DNA from: Agrypnia vestita
Taxonomy: Eukaryota; Arthropoda; Insecta; Trichoptera; Phryganeidae
Length of the DNA stretch: 64,000 nucleotides
NCBI GenBank assembly: GCA_016648135.1
Contig: JADDOH010010232.1
Coordinates: 1 to 64,000 of the forward strand
Reading direction: 5' to 3'
The notes beneath the pieces were generated by a model, which saw only the letters and a list, made by a program, of their open reading frames with translations, searched no databases and was not told the DNA's origin. The translations under genes and the position numbers were made by a program. Position 1 is the first letter of the stretch. Each line of letters starts with the position of its first letter. This document shows positions 45,391 through 57,000 of the stretch, piece after piece.

Positions 45391-46995
45391 TTTATTTATT
45401 TACTTTTTAACGGCCATTACAGGCTTTTACATAAAAAAATATTACATAAAATCAAAAAGTATATACATTAAACAATATCGGAAATAAGCAGTAAAATATA
45501 AAATAAATGAATATAAAGTACATGTATAAATAGCAATAAAAAGTATAAGCTGTGAAAGTACCAGGTATAAGCATTAATATATGAGTATAAAAATTAAAAA
45601 TATAAATTTAAAACAAAATAAAAGCCTTAAAATATGAGTGTAAAAATTAAAAATTAAATTTTTAAATATAAATTTAAAATATAAAATACGGAGCAGTTAT
45701 GTGTATAAAAAATATATATAACACATCATTACATGTATATGTTAACAGCATTATTGTCTCTTTAAGTATAAACTTTATTTTCACTAGACTGTCATTGAAA
45801 ACGTCAAACATATCACCAAATTCATTACCAGTCTTTAATATTCTGCTAAATACAGCATTTGACTGATAATTAGTACTGGAATTCTGAATTTTTACTGTTT
45901 TTAGAGTTTTATGTAAGGATGGGATATTATAATTGATACATGCTACAAGGTCAGGGCTGTCTAACATATTACTTACAATTTTGTAAAGAAGAACTGTATC
46001 ACAAATTTTTCTTCTATCGTTTTGTATTGGTATGCTTATCTTGCAGTAAATGTATTTGAGAAATTTGCATTGGACACGCTCAATACTGTCTATATGCCCA
46101 TTTGCCCATTATAATATGGAGACCAAACTGATGAGCAATTGGCTCCGGAGATGTGTATAATATTTTAATACTTTCAATAGGTTGAAATGGGCGTGATGTC
46201 TTTAAAACAAATCCCAGCAATTTTAGAGACTTACAAGTTATCGCATTTATATGGTTAATAAAATTAAGTTTTGAGTCGAATAATACACCTTAGTCTTCGT
46301 GACAGGCAACATTTTCTAGTTTGGTGTTACATAGAGAGTATTCATAATGTATTTTTGATTTTAATCTAGTTAATGATATAATTTTGCATTAATTTAAATT
46401 TAAGTAAAGTTTAATAGTTTAATAAAGAAAAAAAAGTTTAATGAAGAGAATTAAGTTTAATAAAGAGAATTAAGATTCTGCTTTAATAAGTTGCAGTCAT
46501 AAATATTAGTTACTGATTTAAAGATTTGTAGATCATCTGCAAACAAAAAATATTCAACGTCATTAAATATTTTTGAAATATCATTCACAAATATTAAAAA
46601 TAATATCGGTCCGAGATGTGATCCCTGTGGTACACCACCAGTTGCGTGGAAACTTTTTGATACATATGAATTTATTTTACCCTTTGCCTTCTTTCACTCA
46701 GATAGCTCGTTAAACAAGAAAGTATTTGTCCACCAAATCCTATTTTTTCCAATTTGGCAATTAATAAAGCATGTGAGACTTTGTCAAATGCCTTACTAAA
46801 GTTTGTGTAAACTGAATCTACTTGAGTTTTATTAGAAAAAGATTTAATAATGTAATTTTCATACAAAACCAAGTTTGTCAGGGTAGATCTATCTGAGATG
46901 AATCCGTGTTGGTACGGAGTTATTGTTTGTTTTAAAACAGCGGATATAGTATCGAGGACTAGTGATTCGAATAATTTGGGTATAGATGATTGTAT
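45391..46995 (-). pseudogene. Non-LTR retrotransposon ORF2 pseudogene (RT and C-terminus)
   Basis: Reading the minus strand from about 46990, NFSKAFDKVSHALLIAKLEK and FGGQILSCLTSYLSERRQRV appear in the frame 46872-46672. GGVPQGSHLGPILFLIFVND and the catalytic FLFADDLQIFK follow in another frame (about 46640-46500). The C-terminal part includes CSSVWSPYYNG and the frame 45967-45674 (LDSPDLVACINYNI to a stop). The RT motifs, including the DD pair, are intact, but the frame is broken at least twice. The 3' UTR runs to about 45391, where TTTATTTATTTA on the plus strand may mark its tail. It probably inserted into an older plus-strand LINE (45128-45390). Confidence 0.75.
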
Positions 46996-47059
46996 GCAAA
47001 TGGATCTTTAATTTTTTACATCATTATTGTCATTATTATAAAAATTCAAAATAACTATA

Positions 47060-47815
47060 TAGGTGAACATGGTACTTTGAACAGGCATGGAAAAAATCAA
47101 AACCAACATAAACGACGCCACCTCAGAAGTACTGGGGAAAATAAATATTTAAATTAACTCAGAGACCAAGCCAAAACTTTGATTTACCGAGGAAGTAAAA
47201 ACAAAGCTATCTGGTTTATAAAAGCAACCCATTACCAGAATAATATCATAAGAAAAAGATCATAAGAAACAGAGTTAATGCTGAAATTAAAAGGATCAAA
47301 AAAGATTTTTGCATTAAATTCTTGAAAGATATTGAACATGACCTATATGGCGCACAAAGAAGAGTACGGAAGGTGCTTTAAAACCAAAGAAAATCTATAA
47401 ATGAATATACTCAAATAACTAAAATTCCAATTGATGAATGAGAAAGATCAAATCTACTCCAATGAATCAGAACAGGAAAATCAGGCAATCACAATAAACA
47501 CAGAAGAAAAATTAAGTGAAACAGATACACAAACACATATAAAGAAACTTATAAATAGCAACTCTCCTGGCACTGATAATATCCCTAATGAATCCCAAAT
47601 ACTCTGACCCTAATGAGTCCCTAAATACTCTGACCCCCCGGACTCAAAAAAAGAGATCCAAAAATTATTAAACAAAATACTTGCAGTTGGTGTTACACCG
47701 GGTGAATGGAGAACAACACCTATTTTTAAGAAAAGCTAAAAAAGCCTTCAAAACTATAGAGGAATTTCCTTGTTATGTACTATTCTTAAGTGTTTTTTAC
47801 AGCTACATGCCAACT
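47060..47815 (+). pseudogene. LINE ORF2 fragment between endonuclease and RT
   Basis: Plus-strand translation with stops and frameshifts gives FTEEVKTKLSG, INEYTQITKIPIDEW, NSPGTDNIPNE and then NYRGISLLCTILK at about 47755-47793. SPGxDxIPxE and NYRGISLL are the first RT blocks of RTE-like LINEs. The copy stops there and meets an oppositely oriented LINE at 47820. Confidence 0.6.
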
Positions 47816-47819
47816 TAAA

Positions 47820-48660
47820 AATTCATTAATTTTATGGAAATTTCTTTTCAGATTCATTTATATTACGAAAATCAATAGTGGACATACACTTTAGCTTTCC
47901 ACTGTCTCTAATTACATTAAAGAGATTATCTTTCTCTTTGTTGTCAGCTGATTCTTTATTCTGGTTGACCTGACATATGTCATATATATCCGTACCTTGC
48001 GTTCTATATGCATGTGTTGATTTCTACAAATATTATTGTGAAGACATCCATGCGGCTGTGAATTGCAGATCACTATTACTAGAAATGTCTATACCTAGTT
48101 ATTTTAATGTCATAACCTGTTTCCTTAGTTTATTACCAATAAACTAGTTTGCATCTCTTGGGTTACTCAGATATTGATAAGCTTATTATTTTGTACACTG
48201 AGATACTCACGTTAAGCCTTTGGGATGTTTGGTGGACTTTGTATAGCATTCATTGTAGGTCATCCTCCGATTCTGTCACTAAGGTTGCATCATTGGCATA
48301 ATATATGATATTGATGACCTTATCATCCACCCTGTAGTCTAACCCAGAGTTGCCACTTCTTCTATGATCCCTTGAATAATTAAATTAAACAGAATGGGAT
48401 TCAGATTGTCGCTTTGTTTAATGCCACTGGCTGCAGGGATTTCGTTAGACGATTCACCATCCCCCTTTATCCTTGTTCTGCTAGTGGAGTTGATGTCCTT
48501 GATAGATCTTATTATTGCTAGGGCTATTCTATTTTCTGTTGATATAACTACAATACCCTATCGAAAGTTTTCGTCAGGTAAACAAAGCATACAAACGCAA
48601 CTTTGTTGTATTCAATAGATTTTTCAGTAAAGAGATTATCTGATAGAAAGTAAATGTCAT
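47820..48660 (-). pseudogene. RTE-like LINE reverse transcriptase fragment with altered YADD
   Basis: The minus strand encodes, with frameshifts, FVYLTKTFDRV (about 48590-48555), IKQSDNLNPILFNLIIQGII (about 48430-48370) and NIIYYANDATL (about 48315-48283). These correspond to FIDLTKAFDRV, the RQGDxLSPLLFNL block and YADDxxL of RTE-like reverse transcriptases. YADD reads YAND, which removes one catalytic aspartate. It is inactive. The plus-strand frame at 48394-48618 is the antisense of this region. Confidence 0.7.
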
Positions 48661-50599
48661 TTCTTATATAACTTAAAATTTTCATAATTATTTCATTAGT
48701 CTAGATCTAACAAAACCAATTTTCTATCATATTCCTTCATGAAGCACTGTTTTTAAGCCAAGGTCATTCAATTTTCTTGTAACTTTTGTTGTTCTATTGC
48801 ATCTCAATATTATACGTAGGTATTGCTTTGTTTTATTTTGGTGCCTATAAATAATATACTAGAACAATAATAATCAATATGCTTAACAAAATGGAAAAAA
48901 ATGAAATAAATAATTATAATACAGTGTTTATGGTGTCTGTTTGTAACGTAACCTACCTGTACACCTAAGCTAAATACCTAACTATAAAGTTTAATAATAT
49001 AAGTTTTACGAAAAGCCCAAAGCTTGAGACTTTAAGCTACCGAATTAAGCTTTATTACGACTTTTGTGACTTTTAAGCACACACTTTATGCTTTAAGCTT
49101 CTAGATGAAAACTTAAGTCGAACTTAGAACTTCGGAAGTATATTTACATGAAAGCTAATATTATTTTTTTTTTGTTAAGAATTTATATTTTCAAAATTGG
49201 CCAGTCGTGATCTATCTAGTGGTTAGGAAAATTCCTCCTCCGTTGTGACTGTAGCTATCCAAAATTCTTTTGATATGTTGTAAGATTCGTATTCTTATTA
49301 ACGCGACTAGACTAATATAGATCGAATTCTTACCTAACTATGGAAATAACAAACGCACGTAACTAATCCGTACTCGTCCTTCTAGAAACCGCTCTAGAAT
49401 TCTACAGTTTCGCCTATTTGAGAGATAGCCGATATCGTCCACGTCCGGAGTCGGCCTAAAAGCCAATTATATGCGGCGTAGTCGAGGAATAAACGCTAGT
49501 AGCAAAACTCCCTTACATTGTACCGCCATAACTATAATACCACCGGGGTTAAAATACTGTAATATAAAAAAATACTATCGTTGCCAAGTTAACGGCATAC
49601 GCTAAAGATTCCGCCCGCTTTGATTATCAACATCTCATAATAGCAGCTTAGAACAGTGTCAGCATAACCACATGCGGCACCCATTTATGACAGATTTACA
49701 AGATATAATAGCATACGTTATATTCAAAAACACAAGTAAGAAACCTACCAATAGCGCGTCCCACGTTGTCCGATCTGCTCAATCTGTTCATAGTACATAG
49801 TGGGGGAAGACAAACATATTTATAACAACTAGGCGCAACAGAGGCTCAGGGCAAGCTTTGTCTGACATTATCACAGCCCGAGATTCTAAGGGAATGGAAG
49901 ATACAGTTTTGTAAGTGAAATTTAAGAAGTGTCTAACCACTTCTGTTCAAACGTGGATTTTTGATGCCCCCCCCCCCCCTGTAGGGGGGAGGGGGATGCG
50001 GCCCCAGAGCATCGCCGCATCCGGTGGTTAACTCCTGTTTAGACATAACCTCCCACACTAAGCTGCAGACCAAGATCAAGCCGAGACTCTATTGCTCCTG
50101 CTGGAATCCCCCGAAGTCCCCGCTTCCCGGCGACAAACATATCAGGAAGAAATCCCGCGTCTGATATTAAGGTTTGTATATTGTCCCGCGGGGCAGTCAA
50201 ATTGACTGGTGTATAATGATGAGGATCCCACGTTGCGGCTACATGAGCCGGATTATTATGATGTTTACTGCTGATTAAAGGGCTGAATGAACTAACTGGG
50301 TGACTGGAAAAGACTCGTCCTTGAGCGCGTCAGTCAGAGCCATGTTAGCATCGCCAATTATAGTTGATGTGATTGATCCCACGGTGTAGTCTTATTGACT
50401 AGAGATATTAAATGATGGTAAAACAGCATGATTATTACAGTTGATTGTGTAATTCCTGATATGTTTCTCGCTGGCCGGGAAGGGAGAACCCCGAAGGTCT
50501 CTGTATACAGCAAGTTAGAAAAGGTGGTGAATGATGAGAATGATGGTGTTAGTAATGCCATCGCGCTCCTGAATGCGGTCCCGATCATAAAAGTTTATT

Positions 50600-51540
50600 G
50601 TTAAACTGCTGACAGATCTCGTTCATTAAAGCGGTCCCGAGCATAAATATTGATTGTCGAACTGCTACCTGCATCTTATAATTTCTCGTTCATGAGGAAC
50701 GTCCTATCTCGTCCTTGAGTGCGAAGTTATTACATTCACATACATTCATAACTAGAGCCCGAGCTCGTCGCACCAAGGGGCCCGAAAAGACGTGAGAGGT
50801 TCTTCCCCCTAGATCTTTGAGGGTCGCCGCTCCAGGACCTTCAGACCATCCTGTAATTTTTGGCTTTAAAACCCTGTCTTAACCGGGTAGATACAGTTAA
50901 GATGGCCCTACCTAGTCCCAAATCTAAGATGTCTCTCTAATCTAATCAGACTCCATAGCCGAGAACGCGCGCTCCGACATTCGACCCTGTCTTACCACGC
51001 GAGTAGATCTCCCTTCGTCTTCATCATAATTGAAATTCAGCCTCTCCAGATCACGGGGCGTAAAAGACGCAACGGCCTCTCGCCCCCCGACCAGAGGAGA
51101 CGAACTCCCCATTCGGTTCACGTTCATTATCCCATTTATAATCCCCGCGTGCCTAACCTTAAGAGTCTAGCGCCGTTGATAAGATCGCATTATGCTACGT
51201 TGGAAGTTAATATTGCACAACCGGACGAAATGCCTATTTCCCGCGATCCTATTCAATTTGTAAAACGCAATAATATGTATTTATATATGTTAGTAAAACG
51301 TTTGAAATGCAGAATGCACGTATGATGACCTCGCTTCTATCCTAAAGATAATTAAGATATAATCCCGACGTTACGTTCCGACATCAGTACTAATTTGTTT
51401 CCGCGTCCGTTACCGTCGGGCTCTGAACCCACGTAATGAAATGAATAGTGATTATGTGACAATGACAAATTATATAGCACGAACATTCCATTTGATACAC
51501 ATAAGAAAATAAAGAATAAATAATATTAAAGGTTCTTATC
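50600..51540 (-). other. Central module specific to the right arm, with a 61-codon frame
   Basis: This block has no counterpart in the left arm. It is GC-richer than its surroundings and includes a minus-strand frame, 51127-50942, reading MNVNRMGSSSPLVGGREAVA with later D/E- and R-rich stretches. I do not recognise the frame. Its composition is protein-like but it is short, and no promoter or partner frame was found. A duplicated ~65-base segment with CGGGACCGC occurs at 50565-50640. It could be a relic of an internal coding region or chance. Confidence 0.4.
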
Positions 51541-51559
51541 TTATTTCTGTAGTTGGTCT

Positions 51560-52440
51560 GCTTCTGAGATGGCATCCTGATCCGAAATCATATTGCGGGT
51601 TCTCTCCAAAATTGAGTAGTTACCAGCGCCTGTGTAGCCCTTCACTTCCCTTGTATATATATATTTTAATATCAGCGCCTGTAAAACTGTATTAGATCCT
51701 GGAAACAAGAAAACTATTCCCTCTACGCCGAGCACATACAGAACATAAACCCCTTCAATCTAGTTCATCCACGGTTAAGCAAAAAGGCGAAAGAATAGTA
51801 ATAGTAAAAGGTCCGAACAGAAGTAGAAGTTCTCTGTAAACTGTCCATATCCTCTAGTAGCGCCTGTGTTTTCCAATAACAACCTTCCAGTCATGTATTT
51901 AACATAACGTCCTCCTTGTGTGTATGTGTGCTTCAATATCTGTCATCCAGTTAATGATTCCCAAAAGGTGTTTTCCTTGTATATATATATATATATATTT
52001 CAATATCAGCACCTATAAAACTGTATTAGATCCTAGAAACAAGAAAACTATTCCCTCTACGCCGAGCACATACAGGACATAAACCCCTTCAAACTAGTTC
52101 ATCTACGCCGTACAGTGATATCACATGCAGACATAAACAATATAATTACAAGTATGCTTGCGTCCCGCCGACTGGACGCCTGTGTTTTCCAATAACAACT
52201 TTCCAGTCATGTATTTAACATAACGTCCTCCTTGTGTGTATGTGTGCTTCAATATCTGTCATCCAGTTAATGGTTCCCAAAATAGTGTTTTCCTTGTATA
52301 TATATTTCAATATCAGCACCTGTAAACCTGTATAGGATCCTAGAAACAAGAAGACTATTCCCTCTACGCCGAGCACATGCAGAACATAAGCCCTTTCAAA
52401 CTAGTTCATCTACGCCGTATAGTGATATCACAAGCAGACA
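51560..52440. repeat. Tandem ~340-bp units in the right arm
   Basis: Units with TTCCCTCTACGCCGAGCACA occur near 51717, 52051 and 52358, the inverse of the 337-bp units at 3716-4740. The middle and last units are shorter or internally deleted. Confidence 0.8.
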
Positions 52441-52469
52441 TAAACAATACAATTACAAGTATGCTTGCG

Positions 52470-52805
52470 TTCTCCCCCACCTTGGTGGAAATATTCGCAT
52501 TCGTATTCACCGAATAGTAGGCGTGACATTCGTATTCGTGAAGGTAGTATTCGTTGCATCAAGGTTATTATATTTACAAGTATGTTCAAGTTCCCCCACC
52601 TTGGTGGAAATATTCGCATTCGTATTCACCGAATAGTGGGCCTGACATTCGTATTCGTGAAAGTAGTATTCGTTGCATCAAGGTTATTATATTTACAAGT
52701 ATGTTCAAGTTCCCCCCCACCTTGGTGGAAATATTCGCATTCGTATTCACCGAATAGTAGGCCTGATATTCGTATTCGTGAAAGTAGTATTCGTTGCATC
52801 ACTCT
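52470..52805. repeat. Three ~119-bp tandem units in the right arm
   Basis: CACCGAATAGT occurs near 52508, 52627 and 52747, each after CCACCTTGGTGGAAATATTC. These are the inverse of the units at 3451-3670. Overlapping frames on both strands (52428-52824) come from this repeat. Confidence 0.9.
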
Positions 52806-53363
52806 CAATAATAAAATCATATAGATAAATAATTACGGTAACTCATAAAAATATGATATTACTTATATTAAACGAATAAAACAAAACAATCTATCATATA
52901 AGTAAATAACGCGGTTACGGAAGACCAAAGGTTAACTACCCCTGAACAAACCGCGAACTGCCCACAATAATGGAATATGTTGTAGAAAACATTTCAAATA
53001 TCTAATATTGAATGAATAAAAACAATGTCATATGAACAACTATCACGGCTACGGAAGACCGAAGGTCAACTACCCCTGATATAACCGCAAACGACCCACA
53101 ATAATGGAATATGTTGTAGATAACATTTCAAATATCTAATATTGAATGAATAAAAACAATGTCATATGAATAACTATCGCGATTACTGAAGACCGAAGGT
53201 TAACCACCCCTGAGCAAACCCTTCCCCATAAATACGTACGTCTGACAATCACTATAAAATGCAACCATGTATTATTAAAAAAAGGCGTAGCAATATATCG
53301 AAAGATAACTATTATTACAGTCATGTTTGAGTTCGATAGATGGCGGTAGTATAACAATTTTTA

Positions 53364-54073
53364 AATATCTTGAAAACAAATAGAAGTGGTGCAAATATGT
53401 ATATTTTTAATGAGTTTAAGAATCTCTGTATCAGGTACTATTAAAACGAAAGACAGTATTGAAATATTGCATACTAATTATTGCAATCCTGGTGTAGTTT
53501 CTAGTAGTATTTAAATAAGTTTGGGTAACCAGAGAACCCATTTTTAATTCATTTGTTTAATTAATTATGTGGATGAAATAAGTAGGTATATTATGTACGT
53601 GTACACCGGATAAATAAAAATAATTCAAAATTTCCCGTACAACTCGTTTAAAAATTTATTTGTATACTAAAATAAGTAATAGATAGTTAGTGTGCATCAC
53701 TCTTGATGAAGATACAGTGGTATCAAAACCAGTAGGCGTAAGTGGTTAATACAAAATTTAAAATTAATTTAAATTAATTAAGATGTATTGGTTTTCATAA
53801 AATGGGACACCTCAAATGCGGAAAACATTTAAAGAATGAGTCGGATAAATACATACCATTATTTTCTGTTTCGTTCGAATGTGCATCGGCGAAAGTTGCC
53901 TCTCAGTCACGGTGGAGGAGCACCACGGGAAAATACATAGTAGGGCCGTTATGTTAATCAAAAAAATTTCAATAAAATAACATTTTTTCAATTGATTCAG
54001 CATCACTGCAGATTGATACTTTAAAAAATATTGATTAGAAAGAATATTGATTAAAAATATTGATAGAATGTCC
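53364..54073. other. AT-rich stretch with one Penelope-type hairpin
   Basis: At 53706-53740 the plus strand reads CTTGATGAAGATAC, a short loop, then GTATCAAAACC. This is a GATAC/GTATC stem between a CTGATGA-like box and a GAAAC-like box. No other feature was recognised. Confidence 0.4.
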
Positions 54074-54165
54074 TTAATTTTTATCAAAAGCGTGATCATT
54101 TTCTAATAAATGATTAGAAAATTCAGAAAAACCATGATTATTCAGACATCTCAAGTGCTCTGATT
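54074..54165 (-). pseudogene. Penelope-like GIY-YIG endonuclease fragment
   Basis: The minus-strand frame ends EHLRCLNNHGFSEFSNHLLE then NDHAFDKN. It lines up with EEHRCGLVSNYFSEFANHII...NTNHTF of the fragment at 9558-9752, sharing EH, C, SEF-NH and H-F positions. Only the last third of the domain remains; the YIG motif is missing. The upstream part of the same frame (to 54283) is not recognisable. Confidence 0.55.
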
Positions 54166-54393
54166 TCGATAAAAAGTTAGGACTTTCTATTTTACACATA
54201 AATAATTTTGGTCTGAAATTGAATAATTTAGAATCATTAGAAATAAATAAAGCATGTAATAGTAAACAAAATATTATTATCATTGAATTTAACTACAATT
54301 TTTCCAATAGTTGTGAGTAATCAAGAACTTAATTTTTCTAATAATTTAGAAAAACAAAATACATTTATTTTGACATATATAAAACACCCTAAC

Positions 54394-54440
54394 GATGGAA
54401 AGGTTTTTCCGAAACGTGACCATTTCCGTGGGTGTAGTCA
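54394..54440 (+). repeat. Penelope-type hairpin motif
   Basis: CGATGGAAAGGTTTTTCCGA followed by AACGTG gives a GGAAA/TTTCC stem followed by GAAAC. The frame at 54283-54531 spans it but has no domain. Confidence 0.45.
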
Positions 54441-54540
54441 ATTAAATGATATAAGTAGATATATACAAATAATACAATCGATATTTTTAATAAAACAACA
54501 ATTTAATATGTATCTTTGTAAGCGTCAATAAGCCAATAAA

Positions 54541-55340
54541 ATAAAATAAAAAATAGTATATCACCTCCTTTCAAAAAGACACCATTTTTTAAAATTTCAG
54601 GCTCCCAGGGTGGTGTTAGCTTTTAAATTAAATATGTATTTCAGAGGCTCATTTCCAAATTCGCCACTTTTAATTTTTTTTCAATAATTAATCAGAGGTA
54701 AATTAAATAAAAAATATACTTTCCTGTACAGTAAATTACTGTTTTATCGAATGTATACAGCAATGAAGCTGTATTGTGTTGTGTTCATTATAATATAATA
54801 CGGCACAAAGCCTGGGCTCAATCAAAACGCCGAATAAATGGGAAGGAAAAGATGTCAGAAACATAAACATTGTAACTTGAATCAAATGAAATCTAAGCAT
54901 TTGATCCTTGTATTGGAATTTCCAAATTTCTGGAATTACTTCTATAAATGTTGCCTCAAGCCTTAAACCTGTCGGAGAAAACAGTACCTTTGTAATATTT
55001 ATATACATAAATATGATGAAATAAGTTGTGAAGCAATAGTAACTTAAATAATTATGTTTAATATTTCATTTTTTGCAGCTGCGCTTGAATGTGTTATATC
55101 ACTTTATATTAATTAATAAATTATAAATTTAAAACCCTTGTTTTCTTATTTGTTTATCCATATATTAAACCTCGTGGGCTTATGCATACACAATAATTAG
55201 TAAAAACATAGAATAACAAAAAATATTGATTAGATAGAAGCAATACTAATTTAAAAAAAAGATTAGTTCAAGATATACATGTCAAAAATTACATAAAAAA
55301 TAGTTTAAAAAAACTAGAATAATATTAAAATGTATACTAC
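54541..55340. other. AT-rich stretch, no gene recognised
   Basis: The minus-strand frame at 54736-55008 has hydrophobic stretches but no family signature and no other coding evidence. Confidence 0.35.
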
Positions 55341-55344
55341 AAAG

Positions 55345-55728
55345 CTTTAATCGTCACTATTGACTGTAGTCTTTGGTCGTCCATAGGGCTTGTTGTTGAG
55401 GTAAAAATTTTCAGAGCGAAAACGATCAATCCTAAAACGCACCGTGAATCCTGGTCCATACACGTCGTTGATAATGCGTAACGTCTGTGCAGCATTAGCG
55501 CCACGACGGAACTCATATTCGAAAATAACGCGAATTTTCATTTTCTCCATGATCGCAGACACAGCGATTTCAAAGAAAAAAAAAGCGGCAACACAAATGA
55601 ATAACGAATTTTGAACAAGCAATGTCATAGCTTTAATACGATATTAATTGGAATTTGGAATTAAAGATTGAATGCATGTTTCAAAGTAGCCAGTATTGTA
55701 AAACGGCAATTTCATAGATTAGGACCTA
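55345..55728 (-). mobile_element. Truncated mariner element
   Basis: The minus strand begins TTAGGTCCTAATCTATGAAA at 55728, the same terminal sequence type as the mariner at 57454 (TTAGGTCCTTACATATGAAA). It runs into the transposase start at about 55549. Similarity to mariner ends near 55345 and no second inverted end is seen. The element has lost about two thirds of its length. Confidence 0.75.
55347..55551 (-). pseudogene. Mariner transposase N-terminal fragment
   Basis: From the ATG at about 55551 the frame reads MEKMKIRVIFEYEFRRGANA, then LRIINDVYGPGFTVRFRIDR and NNKPYGRPKTTVNSDD before a stop at 55347. This is the first DNA-binding helix-turn-helix and the GRP linker of a mariner transposase, close to the copy at 57642. 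One or two residues are missing after DVYG, and the second helix-turn-helix and all catalytic blocks are gone. The in-frame extension upstream (to 55628) is untranslated leader. Confidence 0.8.
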
Positions 55729-56452
55729 AAATTATATAATTAATGAAAAAAAATATTTTAAACAAACGATGAAAATTGAGAACATAATTGAGAAAGAGCA
55801 AAGGTTATTAAGTAAACATATATTTTATACGAACCGTATATTTATTTTTCTACACCTCCGCGGTCATAGGACGCTCTCCTGATGACGCTGGATAAGACTT
55901 TAGCAAATCGTCGAGACTTGCTTCTCAGTAAAATATATGGTTCGTATAAAATATCAGTTTTATTTAACACATAAATAATTGCGAAAATTATAATAAAAAT
56001 AAAACGAGCAAAAATAAAAAAGCACATTTGAAAAATTAAACAATTATAAGATAAAACCCATTATAAAGTATATAAAATAATAATAAGGTATAAAATGGGA
56101 AATTAACGCAAACTTTTCTGTATAAAAATGTCCGATACTAATACTATTTAGAATCTGGTTGCGCTAGATGGCAATTTGACAATTTGCGGATAAAATATAT
56201 AGTAAAAGTACATAATTAAATATTTGTACACATGACATAACATCTAAATGTCTTTTAAACTAACCTGTAGATCTCGTTTCTTTAAAAAAAATTTCATAAA
56301 ATCACAATATGTGCATGTTTTTTGAAGAAGAATTATATGTAGGATATAAAAACAAAGGCAGAAATATCCAAAAAAAAATAGTTATATTATACTGAATTGG
56401 AGATTTTATGGGAAAGCCTATAAATATAAAAAAAAAAAATTTTTGGAAGATA

Positions 56453-56492
<40 letters not shown>

Positions 56493-56510
56493 CTAGAATA
56501 TTAAGTACAT
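55729..56510. other. AT-rich stretch with (AT)n, no gene recognised
   Basis: It contains an inverted pair of ~30 bases (TTTTATACGAACCGTATATT at 55823 and its partner near 55935) and an (AT)n run at 56455-56487. The long minus-strand frame 56302-56718 reads through this low-complexity sequence and is not credible. Confidence 0.45.
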
Positions 56511-56516
56511 TAACTT

Positions 56517-56590
56517 GCAGTCCTCGATGACTACATTCAAAAGAATTTTTTTTTTTTTGGATATTGCTGATTTTGCTTTTGTAATACATA
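56517..56590. mobile_element. MITE with GTCATCGAGGATTACT ends, one end only
   Basis: AGTCCTCGATGACTACATTC followed by a T run and GGATATTGCTG matches the right end of the copies at 23058 and 35398. The left end is missing. Confidence 0.45.
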
Positions 56591-56599
56591 TATACAAGA

Positions 56600-57000
56600 C
56601 ACACTAATGAAAATTTCCGTATCAATACACTTTCTTCAACACCACACAAGATTACGAAACCACCTATCGTTAAATAGATATATGTGTTTGTGTGTATACA
56701 AAGGATTTTCAGATGCACCAGGATATTGCGAAAAGGATTTCAAGTTTACCTTCTTGGACCATTTCCGGAATGGAGTTTCTCTTCCAATGTTTTGCAAGAA
56801 TATCATGTGGTATCTTCGAGGATGTTTGACCAGTTGTCTGTAAAGTACCAAACATTCTTGAGAATCCCAGACGTTTGAGAAAGATATGGAGACGTTCGAC
56901 GCAGGAACAAAATACGGAAAACTTGAAAACCAATCATTCGTATTTTAAGCGTTTAACTCTGTCTCGATCGGCGAAAGAATTTTCAATCTAATATAACGTA
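56600..57000. other. Short overlapping frames, no gene recognised
   Basis: Five frames of 64-78 codons overlap on both strands between 56607 and 56933. None shows a known motif and mutual overlap means at most one could be real. I see no evidence for any. Confidence 0.35.

Larger units (their letters stand above)
48942..53363 (+). repeat. Right copy of the ~4.4-kb repeat, inverted relative to 2980-7398
   Basis: It begins TGTAACGTAACCTACCTG at 48942 and ends GGCGGTAGTATAACA at 53356, plus ATTTTTA shared with the other arm. It matches the reverse complement of 2980-7398 over most of its length and is almost the same total length (4422 against 4419). Compared with the left arm it lacks ~145 bases near 49378, has one 58-bp unit instead of four, three 119-bp units instead of two, and carries a different central module (about 50600-51540) in place of the 350-bp tandem pair. 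It has no polymerase or transposase frame. Confidence 0.85.

Noticed and set aside
56302..56718. 138-codon minus-strand frame rich in Tyr and Ile
   Set aside because: The IYIYIY stretch is translation of an (AT)n run. The rest has no family features.
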